64,000 bases of DNA from NCBI GenBank assembly GCA_026419785.1, contig JAODTK010000322.1, positions 70,001 to 134,000 on the forward strand. The letters are read 5' to 3'. The notes under the pieces were generated by a model that was not told where the DNA came from, searched no databases, and was given only the letters and a program-made list of their open reading frames with translations. The DNA comes from Sclerodactyla briareus (lineage: Eukaryota; Echinodermata; Holothuroidea; Dendrochirotida; Sclerodactylidae). This document shows, piece by piece, positions 10,621-22,860 of the stretch (its first letter is position 1; each line of letters opens with the position of its first letter). The translations under genes and the position numbers were made by a program.

Positions 10621-13285
10621 ATTATAAACCCTGGTTCTTCTGCTAAATCTGGTCATTTCGTGACCCTCACAAAAACCTTGTGTAATTCACGGGCGTGAGG
10701 GTGATGATTAGAAGAGTATAAAATCCTGTCCTATGCTGTATAATTCCGAATTGGCCGAGGTAAATGTTATTGTATTGGGTACGAGCTGCTCGGTTTCGTT
10801 GCTGTTGGCAATTCACCGTGATAGATTATGCTTCCCAGTCACCCAAATCAAAAGTTTATTATCTCGGAGGCTCAGTGAGCAGGTTAATTGTCATAATAAT
10901 CGCGAGTATGAGTGTTTGTTTAAAAATCCTGATGTATAGTGCCTGAAGAATTTAGAAATAACTTGGATTGAGAAACAAAATATTTATTTCAGTAACCTTG
11001 GGATATTATCACAAAGGGGCTGTAGAAACGTAATACGATGTAATTCATCGTCCTGACGGGCTTGCGACAGGAGAGTAACATTAAACAGCCAGAAGTGGGC
11101 GGCCAGTGCAAAGTCCCTCAGCGTACACATTCGCGGAGAGTATCAGGTTACCCGACTTCACAAAACTGCTGGTAGTATCCTGAAAATGGGGAAACATCCA
11201 CTCGTCAGAGGGACACTCCGGCGTGGATATGCGTGGTGTATGCAACTGTGTGTGTGCATGGGCGTCGATCAGGGGGGGGGGGGGGAATGCCCCACATTTT
11301 GAGGATGCTCCCATTGATTTTAATTTTCACACAGTAATTATTTTGGCGGCCGCGGTCTTGGTCTACCCCACTTGGTCATGTCCCCCGACTTCTGGAGATG
11401 GATTTGAACGCTCTGTGTGTATGTGTATATCTGCACACTCTCGTTAGGAGGGCATTTTTTCCGAAACAGCAACCAACCGATTTGAATGAAGAGTTCGTAC
11501 GTAGATCTGGGTTGGGTGAACACGCTCTGAGTAGATTTTGGGCACGTAAGTTATGAGTTAATTAGCTTACTTTTCTTTCCTTTTTTAGCTCTTTGGAAAG
11601 GTTACGGACCAAACCATGGACGCTATGCTGGGGTTTTGCACATAGTACATGATGGGCAGATGACTGATCAGAATTTCATAGTAAAAGATTCCTGCCGCGA
11701 AATTTTTCAAGTTCGTAGGAATTTCACGAAATTGAGTGTGGAATATGTCCACCTGTGAGTGAATGTCCTCATTCGTCCAGTTGATTGATATGTAGTAATT
11801 ATAAATACGCATCTGGACCTGGCATACATTACGTGCCGAGTCCCAACTAGGTAATTTCCTGTGAAGTCCGGGGTGGACCTAACATACATAATGTCGGAAG
11901 TTGCGAAAACTGACCAGATTCTTGATTGACTATGACTTGATCCAACTCTATCCCCGATTTTATTTAGCAAAGATTGTTTACTGGAGGCCTTTCTGTGTGT
12001 GATTTGCATAATGGTTCGAAATTTCAACGTTGATGGATTTTCATGAATCATGGTGGGTCTACCCGCCCCCAAACATGTTTTATATAGGGTCATTGGGGGT
12101 CATTGATGTGTCTGATTTGATTAATTTATGCAAATTGATTGATGGATTCCCATGAAGCGTATTGAGTGTGTCCACCTTGGTCCGAGATATCTGAATGGAG
12201 AAATGGGAGAATGGTATACTGGGAGTCAAGTATTAGTTTCTTCTTATTTGAATAATTCATGGCAATTTTCTGCTACAGTCACTTTTTCACCAGACCTGGT
12301 ACTCAATTGGCAGACATGGTCAACAATCGGTACCATATTTTGAAATAAGTCGCTGATTAATGTCATCGATAAGTAAAGCACTTAGGGGCTGGCCAATGTG
12401 ATCCACCTGTATATATGCTTTTAGATTTTGCTGTTATTATTGCTAACTGACAATTTACTCTCGATCTTGCTATTGTGGGGATGGGTTGGCCTGAAAATAC
12501 TATTGCCTTAACAAAAAATAAGGAGCCACTGATGCGAAGAAAGACAAGTCAAGTGGTTCATGAACCCACTTGTTTAGGAATTGGTAGGGCCCCAAAGGAA
12601 TTATATGAGAAATTATGATTTAACATGCGCAGACGGGAAAAGGGATAATTCGATAAAAATACACATTTATATAGCGCCAAATCCAGAGAAAAGCATGGGG
12701 AGAAAAGCACCTGGGAACATGGAACAACAGATGGTTTGATGGTCTAAGTGAACGGCTTTCGATCAATCAGACGAGGAATCATGTATGCTGGTCGATAATG
12801 AATTTAATGATACAACGATCGATGGGTTATCCATGAAGTACTTTTGGTGAGCAGGAAAATCTTGAATTGTTATTTATTCTAGAAACGGTGTTGTAACAAG
12901 TGGTAACCAGGTAACTGACGGGAATAGAAGTAAGTGGTCAAACCTTTTTGGGCGAATGATGCTTTGATTCGAGCCGCCTGGATTTGCGACGGCTGGAGCA
13001 ATCGGAGCTGACTGTTAAACCATACAAAAGCGAGTTAGGCAGACATTGTTGCATGAATGAATGACAGTCTTTACAGGCCTTTCGATCAGATCTTTTCTAA
13101 TGTGTTTTGGGGGGGGGGCCATTCTTCGGGAGAGAGAAGAAATTAATGATGCACCGGTGGCAGAAATATGCTGCTTCGAACAAGTATGGTCCTATGGAAG
13201 GTAGCACGATCACTGCCGATGTTCCTGGCTAATCAGCAATCTAACAGTTGGCAGAGAACCGATGGGAGGTTGAAAGAACACAATC
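10621..13285. other. Non-coding stretch
   Basis: Contains a 14-G run (11272-11285), a 9-G run near 13110 and a short 'atttatatagcgcc' piece (about 12665) that matches the LINE/SINE 3' tail seen at 61.75 kb. The longest open frame (11707-12093, minus) has no recognisable domain. No gene is supported. Confidence 0.45.
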
Positions 13286-13289
13286 AGTG

Positions 13290-14010
13290 ACGTGTCAAAC
13301 AACTACAACGGATCAGGTTCTTCTGTTTTGGAAATTTTTAGTTTCATTTTGTTCTGGGTAAGCCATTCCTCTATGTCATACACAACTTTCAATAGAGGCC
13401 CTCGCTTCATATAATCCAGATTGGCAAAAGAAGTATTACTGGTTGTCAGCATAATGGTGAAAGTTTATGTTGTGGTGACGAATGATTTGGCATAAGGAGA
13501 TAGATACAGAGTAAGTAAGGTAAACAAAATAGGGCCACAAACTGACCCCTTGCGGTATTCTGTATCGTAGTGGTAGGGAAAATGAGCGCACTCCATCAAT
13601 TAAGGACTGATTTGCTCCTGCTGCGAGAGATGTGAGCATAACAGCATGAAAACATCTCCACAGAGACCTAGATGTGACGAGACGCTTCAATGATGAAATG
13701 TTCTGATCAACCGTATCAAAGGCACAGCAGAAGCGTCCAAAGGCACCAGAAGATATTCTGTTCAGAGTCAAGTGCATTCAGGATGTCATTTTGCACTGAT
13801 AAAAACGCTGTCTCGGTGCTTGTTGTGACATTCCGATAGGCTACTGAAATGGCTCCAGGAGGGATTTCGTTGATAAATAATGTGTTCAGTTAGGAAGCGA
13901 CCACCCTTCTCAATAACTTGTAATGAACGATAATTTCGGGCTGGGCGCGAAATATCCAGGTTTCCCAGGATCAAGTGTGTGAGCTTCTTCAGTAGTAGTA
14001 CCAATACTGC
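13290..14010 (-). pseudogene. L2/CR1-like reverse transcriptase relic
   Basis: Read from 14010 down: 'LLKKLTHL' and 'LGNLDISRPARN' (the fingers block that is normally NYRPVSN), 'AFDTVDQNI' (about 13710, palm, first catalytic Asp present), 'RIPQGVSLWP' (about 13560; normally GxPQGSVLGP) and 'HHYADNQ' (about 13440). In the last block the catalytic pair xADD has become ADN. The frame then continues, shifted, as 'IEEWLTQNKMKLKISKTE' (to about 13300), the block that follows the active site in L2/CR1 elements. Two main frames are separated at about 13780. No endonuclease or ORF1 is seen upstream within the next kilobase, so the copy is 5'-truncated and dead. Confidence 0.8.
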
Positions 14011-15925
14011 AGATTTAAGTTGTCATTGACGGACCAGAATCCAGAGACAAGTTGACTATCGAAGGAATAGGCATCAGTAATTTACCCAGACAATGGCAGT
14101 AGGCCTAGAATAGTATCCTATGTGCTACCAGTGGTCCATTATTCTTCAATACTTCTCGGAGACAGCGGACAGACAATTTGAAATGGTAAATGAGCCGACA
14201 AGCATGCGAATTTCGACTGAAAGTTTAACGAGTTGAAAAAGAATCATGCAGGTGTTTTCGAAAAACAATTTTGTCACCGCTGCACAAACAACCGCAAGCG
14301 GTCGCAAGTCTCACCTGCGGTGTCTGCATGGCGTCAAGTGTCTGCATTGTGAGGCATTGCGGCCACAATTTTGTAAAGTGTGATCGCTCTTGGCTTTATG
14401 CAACATTCTTACATTGTTTTCTTTGTTTTGGTTATCGTGCTATATCGTCCAAAAACACAAGTGATAATACAGACAATTAAATCGTAGCGACAGAACAAAG
14501 AGGAATCGAACAATAGAGTCACGAGAGCAACACCCCTGGCCAAAAGGATGGACCATTTCCAGTGGGGTCCCACATAAACGATGCCAATCAGGAACAACGA
14601 AAATACAAAAATACAAAAGACCACAACTCCTCACACCCTACCAAAAAGCCCCAGCAAAAACTTCAGCCACCCAGTTTCGCTTCGAGAGACAGGCACGAAA
14701 CAATAAGCAATGAGTTCCTTCAGTTTAACCCTAAACGTATGAAACGATTCAATGGACGGATGCAATCAGAAGATTGTTCCCAATCATACAGACAAGTGGC
14801 ACAGATGTGGCACCAGGCACCCTTCGTTCACAGGATCTTGGAAACTGTAAGCTCTCGCAAGGCTGCCATAATTATGAATGCGGACGTTTTATAAAACTAG
14901 TAGTTAAGTAGGCGAACTAGAACCATAGAATATTTTGTGTGTATGATTTAACGAATGAATTTAGCCATGTTCTCAACTGTCAGCATACCGAGACTAGCAA
15001 TTTCCTCCTTCTGGGCCTTGCATTAGAGTAAACGACAATTTGTCTGCGGTCGTTTGAAGCTTAATTTGAGTGAGTTGAGCCCAGGTATACCAAGATGAAG
15101 ATGAGTAATCAAACAGCATTGTATGAGTGACGTAATTTCGACACTTGCGGTGAGCAGCGGGCTTGGCGATGTTAGGCTTGCAAGTCTGGAATTAGCCTTT
15201 TTATGACGTTCGAGCATGCTAAGGGAAGTCAGACTGGATATCAATCAAAACGCCGGAAATTTTACAACCTTAGTAGCAGAAGATAACTCAAATGAATAAC
15301 GTCAGTGCAAGCATATATTATGGACACATGAGTTATTGGCCCTAGAACACGAAACTGTACACGCAGTATATTGGACTGGCGTGAATACTGAAAACATACA
15401 CACCCCTGGGACTGTTGTGATGTTAAATGAACAAATGGCCCACTGTTGACACATTTTAAATAAAAAAAATAATGGATAATCAGGGTATGACATAAAAAAC
15501 TGGGAGTAGCGCTTCGAAGGGTTATAATGTAAATATCAGATTTGCAACCCAGGCAAAGATTTGGGATTCTCGGCAACCCAAAACTGTCGTGAGAAATTGT
15601 AGTTGTTCATGTGCTACTGTTCTGGGTGCTTTGTCAGCTGTGCGCTCATAGACCCAAAACTAAGACAGTCACGAATATCAGTTGTTGTAGCACTCTGCTG
15701 CGTTTGGAACAGTAACACGACTACCATTTTGCAACCTCACCCCAAAATAGTTCAAGTACACCCACTAAAATTTTCCAGGCATCGCCAGTGACGTGGGGAG
15801 AGTATGTAAAATCCGCATCTGCAAATCGAATGGGGGGCGCTCCCTCTTAATATCGGAGTTTGACATTAAACACGAGTTGTCTCCCAGTTCAAAATCGGGC
15901 TCTTTGGTGCTTGCCCTCACTAACA
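14011..15925. other. Non-coding stretch
   Basis: Several 60-110 residue frames occur on both strands (for example 14562-14894 plus and 15262-15576 minus). None has a recognisable motif, signal or conserved neighbour, and they overlap opposing frames. Nothing is called. Confidence 0.4.
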
Positions 15926-15927
15926 TT

Positions 15928-16300
15928 CCCCGGTAACTGAGTGGTGAGCACAGTTGGTAGAGGCCACGTTAGCTTTCCACCCGGTAGCCGGGGTTCGAAT
16001 CCCGGTTCGCGTCAACCAAAGACTTGAAAAAGGGAACCTGTTGCTTTCTCGCTTGGCCGCGCTCAGCCATGAGGGATGGACAGGGCCAACAATGTGGGGT
16101 AGGCAAACCTGTGAATTAGTTGCCGTCGGGCGTGTAAGACCCCCTCCTTCACATAAGTACCGCAAAGAGGCATCGCCTTGTTCCGTTGTACGGTGAAGGT
16201 TCGCGCTGACAATTCGGCGAGATATCCAGGTCCGCACCTTGCGGGCTCGTATAGGTAGGGTCCTTTGTCCGGAAGGATGGTAAAAAAAAAAAAAAAAATA
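15928..16300 (+). mobile_element. tRNA-derived SINE with poly-A tail
   Basis: The head contains box A (tgagcacagttgg, 15944-15957) and a perfect box B (ggttcgaatcc, 15992-16002), the internal RNA polymerase III promoter of a tRNA. A ~270 bp body follows and ends in a 17-A run (16282-16298). It is too long and lacks the paired acceptor arm of a real tRNA gene. Its 3' body resembles the older copy at 10.5 kb. The open frames across it on both strands are fortuitous. Confidence 0.85.
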
Positions 16301-17150
16301 CGTTCTACTCGTCTGAATGTTTCAACTGTTTAATAAAAAAATTTTGAACTTTTTAAAAAAAAACAAGATCAACTGCCAGTGAGAAGTTATTTTGAAGCAA
16401 ACAGAACTCTTTACCGGCCTACTCGTTTATCGATTCTCAATATTTTAAAATGTACAATACAAGAAGAAACAACCATTCACACGAGTTACCGTAGAGTTAA
16501 ACTAATGCCTGCATAATTTATATGCCTCCGCATTGCATCCATTTCGTAGTGTTGTCAGTTGTCGTAAGAGAAATTTTACCTTTACCCGATTCATGTTATC
16601 GTTATCATATATTCGTCCGTTAACTCAATTTATTACCTTTCCTTGGGTTAGAGTATCCGGACGGGCATGTACTGAGCTGCGCCATTCGTCTTTCTTTAAA
16701 GGCAAAGTCCAGACCAAAGTAATACTCTTTTTGATGTTATAAGTTAAAAGAATAATAAGTCATGCAACTATCACTTTGTTCAAGGTTCATCATACATGTT
16801 TGGTTGGAGAGATGTGGCTTACCAAATTTCATATAATTTGGTGTGATTTGGCAAACTGGCAACCTTTTCATGATGTCATATCTACCAATTATAAGGGAAA
16901 GTAAGCCATATTTCTTAAACTTCTCTCTAATTGTATTAGATATGACTCCATCAAATGTTGCCAATTTGCAAAATTGCCCAAAAAAAACTCAGCAGTGATA
17001 AATTAATCATCTTCAAAAATTCGTAACTTTATTAATGAAACATGCTATGAACATGAAACAGTTTGAGTGGCATTGATTTTCAATGCACAATTATATGACA
17101 TTTAATATTTTGGCTGGCCTTGCCTGTAACTCTGACTTTTTGATTCTATG
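16301..17150. other. AT-rich non-coding stretch
   Basis: No domain, SINE or inverted repeat was recognised. A minus frame (16737-16964) of 75 residues is unassigned. Confidence 0.4.
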
Positions 17151-17154
17151 CAGT

Positions 17155-17850
17155 CACGCGTTTGTGTGTGTGTGTGGTGACGCCCAGGTTGTAAACACGA
17201 TAACTGATTCAGTGTCTGAGTAGGTCAGGCTATTATTGGTATGTGTGTTCCCCTGATGAGGTAATGAAACCCTATTGTTTTTGGGTCAGGTCTCAGAGGT
17301 CCCCCCCCCCCATTGAGGTCACCAGAGGTCAAAGCTGAAAACATTGTAAACACGAAAAGTACAGCCAGAAGGGTTGGTGTCCGATCAAGTTCATGAATGA
17401 AATTCGGGGTACAGCTTTCTTATGGGGAGTACTTGAACCTATTGTTTTTGGTTCAGGTTGGGGGTAATTTTGTCGAAAATAGACAAATTGAGAAGGAAAA
17501 AATTCATTTTTTGGCCAAGTTTGCTGTAAAACACGAATAAAACTCGACCCCCCCTATGGATAAAGCTCATTCTTGGTATGTGTGTTCCATGAGACATAAC
17601 CTATTGTTTTGGGGTCAGGTCAGAGGTTACCAGAGTTCAAAGTCTGAAAACTTGAAATTTAGTGTTGTAGCTTTCTTACCAAGAGTACAGGAACTATTAG
17701 TTGTTGCGGAAAGATAGGAAATTTATCAAGACTTTATGTTGCCAAATGAGCTGGTTACAATTCTCCCATGTGTCCGTGTGTCTGGCTATCGATTGTCAGA
17801 AACAGTCAAGGGAATCACTAAGCCTTTTGCTTTCTGGGTTGTGAGCTTAC
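17155..17850 (+). repeat. Dispersed repeat family A, near-complete copy
   Basis: Starts with a (TG)n run (17161-17176) and 'gacgcccaggttgtaaacac', then the blocks 'ccctattgtttttgggtcag', 'gtcagaggt', 'agctttcttatggggagtac' and 'gcttgtaaaacacg'-like sequence. It ends at 'ggaatcactaagccttttgc' (about 17811-17831). The same start and end occur at 36.93-37.92 and 50.63-51.63 kb, which defines the element limits. Confidence 0.75.
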
Positions 17851-19499
17851 AGTAGTATTTCCCGTCAGCCACCCATGCATGTTCGAGTCTCTGATGATGA
17901 GGCCTTTCTCGGCTGTTGCTCATTTGTGTGGAGCAATATCAACAGTGAATTTGTTCCGCTGGTAATCCTTGAATCTGCAATACGGGCCCCCAGAAATAGA
18001 TAGAAGGAAAAAAAAAATAAAGAAATCTGTGAAAAATGACTTCATGTCACATTGGGATTGATCACAACTAAGTCAGTGGATATGGTTTAATTTGACAATA
18101 CAGTATTGGTGAGGCTGCAATAGCCCCATAGTCCCTTATGCAACAACCTCTTGTCCTAAGAAGGCACCTATATAACATGATTGGATGTTTCAGCACTCAT
18201 AGGAAACATGTCCATATTAGGTGGCAGAATAACTTCATAACTTCTAGTAAAAGTATGTATTTAACGAATGTACTTTGGGCATACATAAATTCTACTTGGT
18301 TCCGTTAGTTTGAGTAATTTATGAATGAATAATGCAAGCAAACGGGACTTGGGTTAATAGTGTTTTACGTTGACTTTTTTGTGAGTGGTAGCATTGTCGC
18401 ACTGAGCTACACCGACCTTGCCAGTTTCGGGAAGCTACTAGATCTTTTGGCAAACATCGACCTGGGAAAAAAAATATATTTGACACTGCTATCCGACAGC
18501 TATGTTACTCTCTGCTAAACCTGTGACTCTCAACTGTCCACGAGTGCCAACATAACAATGCGAATGTTGCTTGTCGTGTCTGCCAGTATTGCATGTGATG
18601 GACGACTTATGTAAGGTTGTATGCTCTGTCACATTCACCATTCCAGCCCCCAAAATACATGCTAGATTATCGAGGGTTACCATGGTCAAATAGGCATGCA
18701 CTCCATTGATAAGAAAGATGTATTTATTTCCACATGGGCATGGAAATATATTGGCTCTGCTTACATCGATCGGGCGTGTTGAGTGACATCCTTGTTCTGT
18801 CAATGTTGGACGTCGCAGCGCGTAATCTGTGTCAGCTAAACACTTGAGCTCCGACTACTAATGATAACAGCCAATTAGCTCTTTTGTCAGCTCGATCATC
18901 GTGGGAGAAAGTTTTGCTTCAAAAATGATGAGAGAATTACTGTGAAAAATGTAAGGACTGCCACGGTAAGGTCGTGTCTGTCCATGCATGATCTTGCAGA
19001 AGAACCGGGATCATTCAGAAATCTGGGATAGAAATTAGTGTCAATCAAGCTAAGCGGGGGTGGTATCGAGTCATATCAGTATGAAATGAGGTCATTTATT
19101 CCAATGTCAATGACGAGAAAAGGGAGCCAGTTCACAGGAATGATCAGGAGCATGGGTAGTAGTCTTTTAGGAATCGAAGGGTTCCCCTCAAGTGGGTCGG
19201 TGGGTCATTATGGTAAGATGCGAAAGTTTACTACATTTGTCGCTTGTGCGGGCATGTGGAGTACTTGGTCCGAGGCAGAAAGAAAAATCTCGATGGTATC
19301 TACGTCTTCAGACATCGCCGTTCGCTGATGTACGTTTACGTGTGCGTTGTATATATTCTGGGAGCGATGAGTTGTGTGCTAAATGCAAATCGCTCCTCTT
19401 GGGAAGCCTCCAAGAATTATTCAATGCCTATTCGGACTACTTGAGTACTTGAGCCTTCATTAAACACCTCACAACAGCTAACTCATGACTGATTAACTG
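17851..19499. other. Non-coding stretch
   Basis: A 104-residue minus frame (18489-18803) and a 96-residue plus frame (19038-19328) are present without recognisable motifs. Nothing else was identified. Confidence 0.4.
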
Positions 19500-19500
19500 T

Positions 19501-19790
19501 GGAGCGTGGTAGCCTGATTGGCTAAGGCGTCGAGCTTGTAACCCCCAGAGGTTGTGGGTTCGAGCCCGCCACGTTGTACCCTCGAGCAAAGCATTTATCC
19601 CGCTTGCTTCTCTTCACTCAGGTGTACAAATGGGGACCGTGAGGTATCAGAACATAACTGGCGCTGATTAGCTGTCGCTATGTACTCTCCGGGATTGACG
19701 GAGAGAGTGACTGGACGCAAAGTTCCGGAAATCCACCGTAAGGGGGGGCAACACACACGAAAGCTTCGATGGAACACTTCCAATTGTTCA
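19501..19790 (+). mobile_element. tRNA-derived SINE, second class
   Basis: Box A (tagcctgattgg, 19510-19521) and box B (ggttcgagcc, 19557-19566) lie in a tRNA-like head whose D arm can still pair. The anticodon and T arms have mismatches, so it is not a functional tRNA. The body contains 'cactcaggtgtacaaatggg' (about 19616-19635), a phrase I recognise from widely shared SINE core domains in marine animals. The head and body differ from the SINE at 15.9 kb, so this is a separate family. No tail was found. Confidence 0.75.
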
Positions 19791-19970
19791 GTAGCCTGAT
19801 CGACAGTAATGGTTTGAAACGTAAACTTATCTTTGTTACAGCCGCGCTGATGGCGTTGAACGCACGGAATACCTTGCTATATTTGTAGGGACTAAGAAAT
19901 CATTGAAATATTTCGGCAGGCGCGTTATTTTGGCCGAAATTAAGGATTTTCGGGCGATTACGTAATCGTT

Positions 19971-20161
19971 CTGACGTCATTATAACCTATGACCCGAGGT
20001 CATATTGACGAAAACAACAAGTGACGTCAGTATAACCTATGACCCGAGGTCATATTGACGAAAACAACAAGTGACGTCAGTATAACCTATGACCCGAGGT
20101 CATATTGACGAAAACAACAACAAGTCCGACTTGTTTAGCCCGAGGTCATATTGACGAAAAC
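19971..20161 (+). repeat. 50-bp tandem array with TGACGTCA and everted GGTCA sites
   Basis: Three consecutive units begin with tgacgtca at 19972, 20022 and 20072 (period exactly 50). A partial unit lies at about 20136-20161. Each full unit holds TGACGTCA (the CRE/ATF palindrome; first copy followed by t, later copies by g) and TGACC-CGA-GGTCA (first at 19990-20002), an everted pair of nuclear-receptor half-sites. Units 2 and 3 are identical over 50 bp. There is no spacer variation, so this is not CRISPR. Confidence 0.9.
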
Positions 20162-20869
20162 AGAGTTAAGAGTCGTTTCCGAAAACAACACAAGAGAAAA
20201 CAACAAACAACAAGCACCGTTTTTTTTTTTGGTGTTCGCGCATATCGCATGACACATTGACTTGTTTATTGACCTTGAAGGAAGACTCCACACTGCTTCA
20301 ACAAAATGAACAAATTAGTGATTTAATGTTCAGAGGAGTTCTCCTCGGTCAAACCACTAGGTGATTTAATGTTTCAAGTTATGAAGCGGTGATAGTATAT
20401 TGTAGGCGTTAGGTTACGGTGGTTACCTGATCAAGTAGGCTGAAGTGAAGGCCCCGACCTTTAGGCTTAGGTTCGCCTACCGTTAGGCCCTCAGCTTGCC
20501 GCCTAGCCGACATAAAAATTCACATTACAAATCTACAAATTACGGTTACACAGTCGCCGCAAGAATAAAATAGGCCTAAACACTATCCAGCCCAATCTCA
20601 TTCGCGAAGCCTTACTTAGGACTATATATGTAATGTGTAGTACAGTAGAATATGAAGTTGTGAGTGAATTGATAGGCTAGGCTTGTACTTGCAAGTTCGT
20701 TCCGTTCTTACATCACAAAATATGGTATTTATGAGATGGAAATGAACCCATCAGTAGGTGGCAGCTCTTCCCCTCTAGGGTAAGGCATATATTGAATCAC
20801 CCATATCTCGCCATTGACCACCCCCCAATGAACGGCTTTAAATTCTGGTTCCGAAAACTCTGGTTCCTA
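20162..20869. other. Non-coding stretch
   Basis: Contains two copies of 'gtgatttaatgtt' about 42 bp apart (20318 and 20361 region) and no recognisable gene. Confidence 0.4.
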
Positions 20870-20950
20870 TGATCGGGGTATGTTTGTAAAGCGCTTTGAG
20901 CACTTCGGTGGTGAAGCGCTATATGAGAAATTGACATTATCATTACTACT
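20870..20950 (+). repeat. LINE/SINE 3' tail fragment (aagcgctttgagca...gcgctatatgag)
   Basis: Carries the paired phrases 'aaagcgctttgagca' and 'agcgctatatgagaaatt', followed by a degenerate ATT-rich tail. On the opposite strand, the SINE at 61.73-62.13 kb ends in the same pair, so this is a solo 3' end of a related element. Confidence 0.65.
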
Positions 20951-21785
20951 AACACTGTAAGTCCGGTACAAGGATGTGGTGGGTGACAATATTCATTCAG
21001 TGAATCGATAGTCCGTTCACCTTTGCAATTTGCGTCTCTCAGCCTCAATGGTTATTCCTCTATAGAGCTGGTGGTAGTAGCTTATTATAATCAGCCAGAC
21101 ACTCCTCTATGAGTAGAATAATTATGGCTGCATTCACGCAAGACGAGGGTAATTGCACAATTACTGCAAATGAATTTCAGAAAATGTTCAGACCGTTCAT
21201 TTGAATTTGACTGATCACTGGAGTAATTTGTCATCATATCATAGTGTAACAAAGAAATGTCAGTAGTTTGTCGTCACATTTAGGGACACGTAATACTAAG
21301 TTCACTCATTTGGCATTTAGTTTTCCGATATGACATTTATGTTTAGCCTACCATTGTCGAGTAATCTAATGAGGGATTTGCTTGGAAGTTGGAACCCAGA
21401 CATCGTGGGTTCGGGCCAGTAAATAAGTGAGTATACAACTCTACTGCTCCGAATAGAAATTCGTGTAAAACGAATTATCTCTGAAGGTTCTTGTTAAAAA
21501 GCTACATGTGAGCCTCTCAGCTTACCACTACCTCTACTCATCTTAGTCATCTGCATGACTATCATAATGGAGGCTATGAAGGGGATGGTCTCGTTTTTCC
21601 CATCTAGTCTCAAGTCTGGATTAAAGGAAGCATTGATATGTGAAATCGAAAGTCGACAGAGACACGGCGATTACCTTTTGACCTTACTTGATAACACTTC
21701 ATTCCCCTTTAGTGCCATTCCCACCTAAGCAGATAAGGCAGTGTAGCCAAACACCAGTGATAGCTCCATTATGAATTCTTAAATC
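20951..21785. other. Non-coding stretch
   Basis: No coding or repeat signature was recognised. Confidence 0.35.
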
Positions 21786-21789
21786 CTGA

Positions 21790-22860
21790 AATCCCTGGGT
21801 ACTTAAAAAAGTGAAAGTGTTATTCAGCAAACCCCTAAATACTAGGAATCAACACGTTCAATCGACAGTTCTATGATCATAACAAGGGGGGGGGGGGCAC
21901 TCAGAAAAAGCAATCGCCTTATTTTCCGGAATATTGAACTCGAGGACATTGACTCGCAGTAACCTATGAACGTTGAAAGCTGACTATGATGAAAACATTC
22001 ATTCTCATTTCCGATCAGACCCCCCAAAGAAGTGTCGTCAGCAAACCTACAACCTAATACGTGAGTTGATCCGATATCTGTGTACAATGTAGAGAAATGG
22101 CGCCTTAACCTCATTGTCTCTTGGAGGGCTCTCGTGTTTCTAACGAATTGCCTTCTGTGTGTGAGGTAGCTCATGTTCCTATTAACGAGGGGGGGGGGGG
22201 GGGGGCACTTCCGTTCTAACAAGTTTGTCGATCAATATATGTGTTTGTATTTCATGGAAATCCGATGAAAAAATCAAAAAAGCATAACACGAGCATAACA
22301 CTTTGCACCAGGAGTGTATCGAGGCTGGTCGAGGCCAGGCTCATTATTGAGTTTGTACACTGTATGTATGGCGGCCTCGAGGCCAAAACGAGGCCGGGCA
22401 AATTCGAGACCGCCTCGACTACATCCTTGCTTTCCACATTGCTTTAGCACTCGGATGACGATTGTCTGACCCGAGCGCCCTTGATGGGTGGAGTCCACTT
22501 CTGGAAAATCAGAATCTGCCTCAGCATGTCTCATATTTTCCCGCTCTTCCTGAGAGAACTGCAGATCAAAACGGTTTAGCTGATTTGAGGCACCTGGAAA
22601 TCAGGCGCCGACCATATACTGTAACCACCCATTAGCCGGACTCCCTCCCTGACACGTTTCATATTATTGTCAGTAGAATGACCGTCTACTCTGATCAGGT
22701 AGTCTCCTTCCTCGTCCCTAATGATGCTTTTGAGTTCCGACTGAACTTCTTTAATCCTCCACGATCGCCTTTGCCAAATCAGGTTTCGTCTGTAAACCAT
22801 GGCTTGTTGTTTTAAGCACCTTATTCGGGATTGTGAGATCGAATTAATGTACTACTAGCA
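21790..22860 (-). pseudogene. LINE reverse transcriptase relic with intact FADD box
   Basis: Read from 22860 down: a helical linker (22800-22576; 'IKEVQSELKSIIRDEEGDY' and 'NNMKRVREGVRLMGGYS') typical of the stretch between endonuclease and RT in fish/invertebrate jockey-CR1-type LINEs; a degraded fingers region (22534-22274; 'VIRVLKQCG'); then, after a 17-base G run (22189-22205), 'SYLTHRRQFVRNTR', 'HFSTLYTDIG', 'CRFADDTSLGGLIGN' (about 22025, both catalytic Asp present) and 'STFIGYCESM'. Beyond a second G run (21886-21897) comes 'IERVDS', normally followed by FKYLG. The palm strand with the first catalytic Asp is missing, apparently deleted at the first G run. Stops and frameshifts make it inactive. 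Confidence 0.75.

Noticed and set aside
15930..16020. Functional tRNA gene
   Set aside because: Box A/B are present but there is no paired acceptor arm, and a SINE body and poly-A tail follow.
19501..19575. Functional tRNA-Thr-like gene
   Set aside because: Anticodon and T stems contain mismatches and a SINE core body follows.
19971..20161. CRISPR array
   Set aside because: Units are directly adjacent and identical with no unique spacers; the context is a eukaryotic repeat landscape.
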